64,000 nt of DNA from Hansfordia pulvinata (taxonomy: Eukaryota; Ascomycota; Sordariomycetes; Xylariales): contig BJKQ01000008.1 of the NCBI GenBank assembly GCA_006538405.1, forward strand, positions 744,001 through 808,000, written 5' to 3'. A model generated the notes under the pieces. It searched no databases and was not told where the DNA came from. It saw only the letters and a list, made by a program, of their open reading frames with translations. Within the stretch, counting starts at the first letter, position 1. Every line of letters begins with the position of its first letter. This document shows positions 47,553-58,239 of the stretch, in pieces. The position numbers were made by a program, and so were the translations under genes.

Positions 47553-49450
47553 GCCTTCTCCTTTTAATTGCCCCGTTTTTATAATATAATATATATTAAA
47601 TAACGGTAAGCGAAAAAGCCGTGTGGTGATTAATTTTTAAGGACTTAATAAAATAACCGTCTTTAACGTTTACTTAATACTTACTTAAAACGATATTCTT
47701 ACTTATATTCGCGGTAAGTAATACGTTACGATATTAAATATTATAGCTTTCTTTTATTAATTACTTATATAAATAAAATATTAAAACCGTATAATAATTA
47801 TATCCTTTTAAGGTTTAAAGTCCTTTAAAGTAATATTAATAAGTTATCGTAATAATTTAACCTTTATATAACGCTTTATAAATACTTTTTTACACCTTTT
47901 TTATAAGTTTACTTAAGTATATATAAATAATATTATTATCTTTAATAACATTATAAAGGAACACATAGCTTATATTAAGGTTATTTTATTTAAATTTTAA
48001 CGTATTAACTTAACCTTATCCTTATTAAAGTCTTTTTATACTTACTTATTAATTAAGTTACTCGGATTTAACGTTAATAAAAAGGGTATTATAATACCGG
48101 CCGACCGTACGGCCGTTATAACGAAGCTTAAAATATTAATTACTTTCTTCGCTTTAAAGATATATATTAATATAATTACTTAATTACGTCGCTTTATCCT
48201 TTAATATTAATAAAAAATCCTCCCCTTTTAATAAAAAAAAACAGCCCTTTTAATAATTAACCGGGAGAATAAGGTTATTCCTTTAAGCCTTGCTTATAAG
48301 AAATTCACCTTTAAAAAGACTTTTAAGCTTACGGCCGCCGAACTCGATAATTTCCGTATCTTATAAGTATAGCTTACCGATTATAATATATTATATTATT
48401 AAGATCTGTATTAAGCGGCTTATATTAAGCTCGACACCGTTATTAAACACGGTTTTAAAGTTATTATTTTTTATCTTTATAAATTAAATTAACTTATTAC
48501 CGCTTTTATTATCTTTACGGATCGGATCCAGCTTATTTTATATTTAAATAAAGTTCTCTCACGTATAAAAGTTAAATATCACGTTACGGAACTCGAAGTA
48601 ACTTACTTATTATAAATAACTTATTAATTAAAGCCTTAAATTTAAAGTAATTATTTAATTATTATTATCCTTACCGATTATAACGTTATAAAGCAGATTA
48701 TAAAGTAAATAAGTTCCCGCTTTATTAATATTATAAAGAATAATCCTTATTTAACCTTAATATCGATTTACTTAAATTAATTCCGCTTTTATATTTAATA
48801 TATCTTTAACCGTATAAATTATATATTAAACGCCCTTTTATACTTATCGGTTAACGATACCTTAAAAGACTTAACCGATAAGCTTAATATAATTAATATC
48901 TTAAACGATATTAAAAAGGACTTTACTTACACGGATATATTATCTTTAATTATTTTTATTTACTTAAATTTTAAAAAGCGTTTACTTAACGGTTACACGG
49001 TAAATAAACGTATCGTTAATATCTTTACTTATTTATCTTAAAATAAAAAGAATTGTTCTTACACGGTTAATTATAAAAAACGTTTTAAGTTAACTTTATA
49101 AGGTATACCTTTTTTATTAAATAAAGACGGCCTTTTTTATTAAACTAGAGATATCACTTATTTACGCCGCCTTATTATACCCGATTCTTATTATAAGGAA
49201 ATCTTTAAATTAACTTACGACCGTAAATATTATTTTAACCGTTATCGTATAATAACGGAATTAACTTATTTTTTTATCCGTAACTTATAACGTTAACTTA
49301 ACGTATACTTAACTTATTACCTTAAGTATTTTATAAATTAAATATATCGTTAACCCTTATTTAATTAATATTAACCGGTAACGGCACCTTTAATTTTATA
49401 TTATATTATTTTTTAAGATTTTATTATTAATATCCTTATCACTTTTTTAA
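47553..49450 (+). pseudogene. pol remnant of element 2 (RT, RNase H, integrase)
   Basis: The plus strand gives a Gypsy pol reading interrupted by many TAA/TAG codons. Reverse transcriptase begins near PSPFNCPVFI (about 47,553). The catalytic position at 47930-47941 reads YINN instead of Y-x-D-D, followed by IIIFNN. The segment LLGFNVNKKGIIIPADRTAV at about 48.06-48.12 kb is the thumb/connection side. RNase H retains the Glu in TELEV at 48586-48600. The integrase zinc-binding region starts at about 49,170 (IIPDSYYKEIFKLTYDRKYY), with Tyr codons (TAC/TAT) where the family has His or Cys, as expected from CpA-to-TpA change. It runs into the core (QDFI-like position) by 49,450. The pattern shows loss of all enzymatic activity. 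Confidence 0.8.
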
Positions 49451-52400
49451 ACGTTACCTTATAATAATTATTAAGCTTTCCGTAATACGATTAATTACTT
49501 ATAATTACTTATAAATTCTTAAAGAAATATCTTTTTATCCTTAAGTATATTACTTACTTTACTTAAAATTAAGTAAAGGTGATTCTTTAAGTTCTTTTAT
49601 TATCGGATTAAGGTATCCCGTGTAAGATTATTTTTAATAAAGATAATAAATTCTTATTTAACTTTTAATAAACTTTTTTTAACCGTATAAGTGTTGACCT
49701 CGCTTTTTTAATAATATAATATAATTAAATAAATAATTAAGCCGAATAATATAATTAAAAAATAAAGATCGCTTTATATTTCCACTTTACGATATTAAAG
49801 ACTTTATAATTATACGTGTTATTAACTTTATAATATAATTTAAATAATATTAAGTCGGTTATTAATTACTCGCTTAACGAGCTTATTTTAAGATTTAAAT
49901 TTATAAGCTTTTTATTAACCTTAAACGTTTTTACTTAAGACTTAAATTATTAAATAACTCGTTATCTCTTTTAACTTAAAGTAATAATAACGGCCTCCTT
50001 TATTATAATAAAATCGAAGATTTAATATAACGCGAAACATATCCCTTACGAATTTAATATTAATTAAAAGGTGTATCTTTAATTTTATAAAGGATATAAC
50101 CTTTTAAGTAATCCCTCTTATAAATAAAGTAATTAAAAGGTTAAGCCTTTTATTATATTACGCCGCGTCGATTATTTAATTTATAAATTAAACTTTCCTT
50201 TTTATTAACGAAATTATAAAGTAATATTTATCGCGTAACTATCCTTAACATCCTTAAAACCCGACCCCTTTAAACGCCGCGTGCTTCCTTTAAAACGCGT
50301 GCTTATAAAAAGAGATAATTATAAGTAAAAATCTTATAAAATTTAAAAGCTACGTAAGCACCGTATTATACGTTATAATAGCCGTCTTTAACTTTAATAT
50401 CTCGTTAAATAATTAAGTTACCTCCTTTAATATAATAAATAATACTTTTATTATACGTTAATAAAGAATGCTTTTTAACTTATTTATAAGTATAATTAAA
50501 AGCACCTTTCCGTAATAATTAACTTATATTAAGCAGCGAACGCTATTAAGGACGATAACGTTATCTTTTTAAATAACGTAATTAAAGATAACGCGTTAAA
50601 ATTTCGTTTTATTAAGTATATATTTATAATTAATATTAAGGTTTAATTATTATCACGTATTTAATAATTTTACGAATATATAATTAACTTACCGGCTTAA
50701 TAACCGTACTTAATTATCCTTAAAGATAGCTCTTTTTATTACTTACGCGGCGTTATTACTTATAACGAGTTATCTTTTATATTATTATTTATTTTATTTT
50801 ATTATTACTTTCTTATATTATTCTTTTTTACTTATTTTACCTTACGTTCCTTTACCTTTAAACTTAACTTATAATCGTACTTATTATTAATTATTATATA
50901 ATATTTTAAGTAAGCTTTATTCTTATACTTTTATACTTAATAAGATCTTATAAAAAGACTTACGTCGTTATTAAGTTACTTTACTTGAATTTATTTATAA
51001 AAAGTATAATAACCTTAATATCGCTTACTTTAACGCGGTTATTTATTTTAATAACTATTACCCGCGCGTTATCCTTAACACCGCTTAATTTTAAAACGAT
51101 CTCGCCGGTGCTTATATCTTTATACGACCGCTTATTTTTAACTCGTTTATTATTAACTTAACGCTTATTATTACTTTTATTCTTATACTTACTTTTCCTC
51201 CCCCTTTATTAACGTTATTACCTTATTATAATATCTTTAAGGATATTTTTATTAATAATTATCTTAATTAAACCGCTTTTAATATAACCTTAAACTTTAA
51301 CGTTAAAAAGGAGTATTTATTTTTTAACCTTAACTTTTTATAAAGTTATAATTATAACCTTTTTACCTTATATATTAATATAAAGTTAAACTTAATACCG
51401 GCGTTAATAAAGCTTTATAAAAAAACCGTGGTTATTATCTTTAATTAATCCGGTTAAAAGCTCGTTAAAGTCTTTAATAATATAATTTTTATTTATAATA
51501 AAAGTAAGAAACGTTATTATATTAATGTTAACGTCTCTTTTTACTTTATTAATAACCGTTTTATTTTTAAAGATAATTAAAATAACTTATTAATATACTT
51601 TAAGGATCTTTATTACGTTATTTTTATTAATTTAAAGTACTCTTTAAAAAAGGTTTAATCTTATAAGAACCGATTATAATTAACTTAAAAGCTATTTAAT
51701 AATAAGGATTAATCCGATATTTATTAAAATATTATTTACTCCTTTACGGTTAATACCGATAAGGCGTATTATTAAGATAATTATATCTTTATTAATAAGA
51801 TTCACTTTAAGGCTTTAAAGATGTTTTACTTATTAAATAATAAGATTAAAGGCGTCGGCGCTTATCCTTTATTTATTATTAATATACTTAAAAAGGTGGG
51901 CCTTTATTAACTCGTTATATTAACCTTTATTTGAGTTATCCTTTAATATTAAAAAGCGGTTATTAAAAAGTAAAAAATCCCTTACCTTTTTAAAAATATA
52001 TTACTTATTATAACCGGCTTTATTAAGGATTTATTCGCGGGCCTTACCTTAATAAGGCTTACCTTTATTATTAATATTATTTTAATTAATATTATTATTA
52101 TTAATATTATTTTAACCGGCACCGAGATCGTTAAGTTACTTAATAATAATAATAAAGAAAAAAAGAATAATATAATATAAAGTCTTAACCGTATCGCTTA
52201 CGGTATGCTTAAAGTTAAAAGCTTATTTAATAATATTAAAAAAGCTATTAAAGCGGTTAATAAAAAATATTAAAAGTTAAACGTTTTTAAGGTTAAAACC
52301 GCTTATAACGAGTCTTATATAAGCCTTAATATAATTCTCCTATACTGTTAAAGCGTCCCGTATAATTAGCTTATTATTATTAAGGATATTATTAATAACT

Positions 52401-52880
52401 TACTTTAAGTCCGATACGACTTTAAGAAATTTATTAAAATTAACGTCGATTACGCCGTTATTAAATCCGTTAAGGGCTCCGTGATATAAGCACGTTTTTA
52501 CCGCAGCCTTTTTAACACTTATTTCGATTTATATAAGGTTATTAACGTTATTAAAGGTTATTTTAAGAGTATTACGGGAATAAAAAAGATTAATATTAAA
52601 ATAACCATAGTAATTAACGAATATATTATTAAAGAGATAAATTTTTTATAATCTTTAATTAATATCGTGACGGATTAACTTAATATTACGTTAAAGCCGA
52701 TTATCGATACGCGTATTAATTTTTTAATAAATTAAAAAATTAAAAACGTTATAAAGGTATACCTTAATTAATACTTCGGTATTATTATTAAAGCTTAAGT
52801 TTATACGTACTTTAATACTCGACCTTTTTAAACGCCGTTCCCGGTTTAATAAACGCCCGTTTTCGCTCTGCTTACGCCCT

Positions 52881-52985
52881 TTTAATTCGGCTTATTAATT
52901 AACCTTTAATTCGGCTCGTTAATTAACCTTTAATTCGGTTCTTTACTTATTAAACTTTAATTCGGTTCCTTACTTATTAATCCTT
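52881..52985. repeat. Short tandem repeat, four copies of 24-27 bp
   Basis: The core TTTAATTCGG recurs at 52881, 52905, 52929 and 52956, each followed by a variant of CTCGTTAATTAACC or TTCTTTACTTATTAAAC. It lies about 700 bases before the 3' LTR of element 2. Confidence 0.85.
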
Positions 52986-53665
52986 AATTTAACGTAGCCT
53001 TAATTATAATATCGGCCTTCGGTAACGCAATATAAAATGCTTTAACGTTCGGTTAAGTTATAAAATAAAACCTTTTTATTATTAACACCGCTTTTAACTT
53101 ACTCTTTAACGCACCGGTTTAATAATAAGAATAATAATAAAGAAATAACTTTTAAGGTGATTCGTAAAGCGCCTTTAATAACGCCTTAAAGAGACTTACC
53201 TTTTAAAACCCGATTAACGCCCGACCTCGCTTTAAAATAAAGCTTAATATTTATAAGCGCTCCTTATAAATCCCTTTTTTAACGGCTTTTCCTTTTAGTT
53301 TACTTTAATTATATTTAATAGTTTATAACGGAAAGATTATTCGGCTCACTTTAATTATATTTAATAATTTATAATAAAGATAATCTTTCCGCCTTTTAAT
53401 ATATATATATACCTTTTTTAATATATCCTTTTTTAATTCTTTAATTATAACGAATGTTCTTTAATACTCGCGCCTTAACACGTACGCCTTATACGTATAT
53501 TAAGCTTAAGTTTCTTATATTATAAAGTTAACGTTTAAAATTATTTAATAAGGTATTTAATTTTTTACTTTTATAATTAACTTATTATATTCTTATTTAT
53601 CTTTAATAACCGCTTATATCTGTAAATTTATCGGGATAATAAAAGCCTTTACGGGGAGGGGCATT

Positions 53666-53877
53666 TATTACGGTTATAATTATATCCCTTATATTTTATT
53701 CTTAAGGATGGATCCTTAAGGACGTACGTATCCTTAAAGACGGTCGCACTTAATTAAATACGTATTAAAAGACATATCCTTATAAATAAGTATATAAGGA
53801 TATGTTTAAAGTGATATCTTTAAATAATCTAACTTCTTCCTTTTAATCTTATAAACTTATTAATACAGGCTATAACA
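53666..53877 (+). repeat. 3' LTR of element 2
   Basis: The same length as the 5' copy. It ends GGCTATAACA and is followed at once by the ACGTT duplication. Confidence 0.9.
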
Positions 53878-53882
53878 ACGTT

Positions 53883-55243
53883 TTTATAATAACGGATACC
53901 ACGTTTAAGTACTTATTATAAATAAGTATTAAAAAGCTTTTATATAAAGTAAATTAACCAAGTTAATTTATTATTCTTATAAAGTTCGTTAAGAGTATAA
54001 ATATTATATATTACTTTAATATAAAAAAACCGTAGATTTATTAAAACCTTTTTTTTAATTTAATACGTTTTAAACTTTTATTAATCACTTTATAACTTAT
54101 TACTTTTAAGATAAGTTATTAAAAATCGAGTTTAAAGATTATAAGTAAACGATAATTAAATTTATTATAAAATTATAATATACTAATTTTTAAGAATTTC
54201 TTAAAAACTTATAATTATAAATCTTAAAGAACTTAACTTAAATATTATATTATTATAATTATTAAAAGCTCAAGATTATTATAAAGTCCGAATACTTTTT
54301 TAATTTTTTCTCAATTGATTATAAGCTTAAAAAGATTAAAGAAGGTTTATAATTAAAAACCTTTATATATATATATAAGCCTTTAAAGTTTTAAACTCGA
54401 TATTTTTGTAAAAAGAACACGTATAAGAAAAATATGATTAACAACGGTAAATTCACGGGTTATTAAATAATATATATTTTAAGTTTATTACTCGAAAATT
54501 AAAAGAGATATCACTTAGTATTATTATCAACTTTTATATTATTTCTTTCTTACTTAAAATTCTATTATTATACTTTTTTTTATTTTCATACTTTATTTAT
54601 AACCGTTATAAGTCCTTGTAATTATTATTAAGCGGATTATTATATAATTAAGTTAAAGCCGCCGTAGTTTTGTTAGTATTAACTTATTAATAATCTTTAT
54701 TATGACTTATAATTTTCGCTTTAATTATAATTATAACGATTTAAACTTTATTAAAATTAAATAAAAAAGTGATTCGTGTTAAGCTTATAAAGGCTTTTAA
54801 AAGGTGAACAACGGTTTATTTATATAAAAGTATATATATAAGATTAATACGTAATATTATTCTTTTAAGTTATTATTATATTAACGTATTATAAAAAGTA
54901 AAACTTATATTTAAAGAGAACTTAAAATACTTAAATTAATTATAAAGTAAAAGAAAATAATTATAAAAAAACAGTTTATCTTTATATATCTTTTTTTCTC
55001 TTATTAATACTTTATTAATTTAAGGCGCCGTAATATCCTTAATTAATAAAGCGTTAATAAGCAGTATTACTTAAATTTTAATTTGTTTTATAAGCCATTA
55101 AGGCCACGAGAAGCACCGCGTAAAAGAGGAATAATATCGTTAATAAATCGAGTATTATATAAACATCCGGTTCTGCCTTTAAAAAGGTTTAAATCCGTTT
55201 AATTAAAGCGATTTAATAATAAAATTAATGAGAATTTAAGTGT
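53883..55243. other. AT-rich spacer between the two elements
   Basis: RIP-like AT-rich DNA with no recognisable coding motif. It ends with the AAAAG duplication of element 1 at 55244-55248. It may be older repeat debris. Confidence 0.55.
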
Positions 55244-55248
55244 AAAAG

Positions 55249-55456
55249 TGTAATAGCACGGCGTACATACGTTAAGTGCAATTAGAGGAAAGGATAGTAT
55301 AATCGTAAAGTAAGATTAATTCTTGCTTTATAAAGGTAAACGGGCGTAGCCTATACGTATATATATACGGGAGAGGAAGTCGGATTAAAGTTAAGGGATT
55401 ATCGGTATAGCCACGTATAAGTGGCCTTAACCATATTGCATTATAACGCTATGATA
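55249..55456 (-). repeat. 3' LTR of element 1
   Basis: A 208-bp copy of the 63035-63242 repeat. Differences between the two are transitions, for example TGTAATAG versus TATAATAG at the outer end. Confidence 0.92.
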
Positions 55457-55462
55457 ATTATA

Positions 55463-55473
55463 CCCCTTTCCTT
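55463..55473 (-). other. Polypurine tract of element 1
   Basis: AAGGAAAGGGG on the minus strand, six bases from the 3' LTR. This is the usual plus-strand DNA primer position of LTR retrotransposons and fixes the orientation of the element. Confidence 0.7.
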
Positions 55474-56044
55474 AAAGCCCGGCGCTTAATAGGTTAATCT
55501 ATATAAAGCGTAACGTAAGTGCGGCCTATGCGGCCGCCGTTAACTTAATTAAGCTGCGCTCGTAAGTGGTTTATACGCTCTTTAATCCCCCCTTTTCCGT
55601 TTATATATATAATCGCGTCGCGATAGCTTCACTTCGGCTTTAAATCAGGGTAAGGTTAAGGCGGCCGCCGCGGCGTCGCTCCCTTATATCCGCTTATTAT
55701 CGTGCAGCCGTGTTAAGGGATAATACGCTTATATAAACGCGTGGCCTCGGAATAGTTTTAAGTGATTATTATTGCGGTGCGCGACCCTTATTACTTAAGA
55801 GACCGTTATTATTAGGCTTATTAATAATATACGCGCAGCTTAATAATTTTGCCATGATACGGGCGGTGTGTTAATTGTTTAACCGTTTATTATATGCCGA
55901 GTTTACGCACGCCGCGCTTCCTTACTCTCCTCCTTTTTTTTATCTTTATCCTTTTATAATTCCGTCTCGTAAAGTCGGATTAGTTTCGCGCCCTTATCGC
56001 GCTTATTATTATTATTATTCCCCTTTACTTCCTCGTATCTCACG

Positions 56045-57740
56045 ATGCCTTTTATTCGCTCGCCGTATCGCGGCGCAGCTCCCGCGCGCTCCTTTAACAC
56101 CTTACGCACTCCGCGTCGCGGCTTATTCTCGCCTTTATGCGCTTAAGTTAAGCGTATTATTACGCGCAGCCGATTCGGCCTTAACTTTAAGGGTTCTTTT
56201 AATAATAACGGCTTAAAGATCCTTAAAAGTCTTAATATATAAGACCTTAACGAGCAGGCCTATGATGACCTTATACTTACTTACGAGCAGCCTCCCGCTT
56301 ACGAGCCCGGCCTTTAAAGTGGTTATATTAACGAGTCCGACTTTTAAGGCTTTAACGACGGCCCTTATAACGAGAATTAAGGTAAGTTCCTTATTATTAC
56401 TTATTATATTTAAGTAAGAATCGGGTTAACTTAAGCGATCGTATAGGTCCTTTTAATATAGATTAAGATTAAAAGGAGGGTAAAGATAAGGAAATAACCG
56501 ACGGCGATAACAGCGGCGACGATAAGGATAAGTAAGAGGACGCCGACGACGGCGATAAGATAAATAAGGACGCGTTTATTAACCACACCTTATTTAAGGT
56601 TACGCTTAACCTTAAGCGCTTTAATTAATATTTAATCCGTCCCTTTCTTATTATCGGACCCGTTTCACCGTTAACTCTCGAGGCGCGAATTTAAAGTTAA
56701 TTCTTCGTTACCTTAAGGAGTAAGCGGTTAACGCGCGCGTTCGCCTTAATGGTACCGCCCCGCTTAATCTTAATAGCTTTATTAATACACTTACTTTAAA
56801 AGCGTCCGGTCCGGCTCGCGTTAAAACCGCCCCGGCTCGCGTCCGTAACACCTTTAACGACGAGCAGCTTCCTTTTAATAATAACGGCGGTGACCCCGAC
56901 GATAACGGCGATAACGACGACGACGACGGCGGCGGCGGTGGCGGCGATAGCGGCGGCGGCGGCAGCATTATTAATAATAATAGTAACGATAACGAGGGCA
57001 ACGATAGCGATAACGAAGGATACCTTAACGGCGAGTCGGCCTTAATTCGGATCCCCTCGCTTTTTAATATTAACCGTTTATAATCCAGCCTCCTCGTCGC
57101 CGTCGCGCTTTACGGGTGCGTAACCGCGAGTTCGGCTCGCGCTTATATTAAGCTATCCTTATGGCCTTGATTAATATGTGTCGGGGCTGCTTTAAGTCGA
57201 TAAAGCATAAGTACGACCTTGCTTTTAGCCTCCCGTTAGGTTACGAGTGCGCCTTTAAGGAGGGCGGTCGTTACACCGAGTATAAGCGTAAGAACGAGTC
57301 GTGCGTTAAAGTAAGTCGTGTGTTGAATCCTCCTTAAATCTGTTTTAACCTTACGCAGCCGCTTTAAGGTCTTAAGTACGAGACCGCGCGCTTCGCTTAC
57401 TTGGTCGAGTTTATTAAGGACCTCGTTTAAGAGCGAGTCCTTAACGACGACCTTAACCGCGGCTTCGTCACGCCGCTTAAGCAGCGTATCGGAACGGCGG
57501 GTGCTTATTTCCGTTTATTATAAGCTTAACGCTCGTTAATATAAGCGTATTACGCTTACTATTATATCACCGGCCGTAAGAAGGTTAAGAAGGTTCGTTC
57601 TTATATCGGCTCGGTTTCGGGATAATAATTAATTGGTTTTTTTAATTTTAAAAGGAGATAGTGGCTTACGAGGGCTGGATTAGCACTCGCGTGGCCGAGG
57701 TGCAGCGCTTTATCGCGCTTATACCCTTTAACACGGTAAG
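56045..57740 (+). pseudogene. Antisense multi-exon ORF inside element 1, RIP-damaged
   Basis: The plus strand, opposite to gag-pol, gives a coherent protein-like reading. It starts at the ATG at 56045 (MPFIRSPYRGAAPARSFNT) and runs to a GTAAGT donor at 56382. After a 65-nt intron (acceptor TATAG, 56446) it continues in the correct phase into an acidic exon (ITDGDNSGDD, EDADDGD). A later part is an open stretch (about 56724-57076) with a long Asp/Asn/Gly tract. A segment at 57161-57310 has CRGC (57179-57190), Cys at 57248 and 57302, and Tyr codons at 57272 and 57281 that TGC/TGT-to-TAC/TAT changes could have produced from cysteines. It ends at a GTAAGT donor (57311) with a 48-nt intron. Internal stops are TAA, as RIP makes from CAA. 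At least one frame change near 56,630 is unexplained. No known family was assigned. Confidence 0.55.
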
Positions 57741-58239
57741 TTCCCTTTATTAAAATTAAGTGCGTATCGGGGTTATATCGACACGTGTGTTAACGTGTCT
57801 TATTTTAAACTCTTATTAAGCGCGCTTAATATTAACGTTACTTATTATTGCGTGTCCGCCGCACCGACCCGGGTTTTAATGCTTAACGCTTAACGGTCCG
57901 CGCTTTCGTTACCGACGTAAAGGAGATCCGTACTTTATAAGATTCGCCTTATCTTTTAACGTTAGAAAGAGGCTTAAAGCTTAAGTGGCTCGAGTTTATT
58001 TAAGCTCGGTTTCGGTTAAGTTTCGCGCTGTTAATATAGCTTTTTTAACGGGGTTTTCGTGGTGTAAGGATAAGATTTCGTTAACCGTAATAATTATAAC
58101 GCGGTATTAAGGTTTAACGCGTTTATAATCGGCGCGGGAATATGGCCCGTTTATTCCGTAATTCGGCCCTTTTTTAAGCGGGCGTTAAGCGTGTGTCCCG
58201 CGTCTTATTAATTAAGGATCTTTTTTCTTACGCGCCCTC

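Larger units (their letters stand above)
43121..53877 (+). mobile_element. Element 2: full-length RIP-mutated Ty3/Gypsy retrotransposon, 10.76 kb
   Basis: Two 212-bp direct repeats (43121-43332 and 53666-53877) bound the element. The 5-base duplication ACGTT is found at 43116-43120 and 53878-53882. LTRs start TATCACGG and end ATAACA (3' copy), consistent with TG...CA ends after G-to-A/C-to-T change. A purine tract GGGGAGGGG at 53653-53661 sits just before the 3' LTR, fixing plus orientation. Reverse transcriptase, RNase H and integrase traces occur in that order on the plus strand (Gypsy order). Nearly every frame is broken by TAA codons. The element is long for the family: about 3 kb lies between integrase and the 3' LTR and about 4 kb before the reverse transcriptase. 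Confidence 0.85.
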
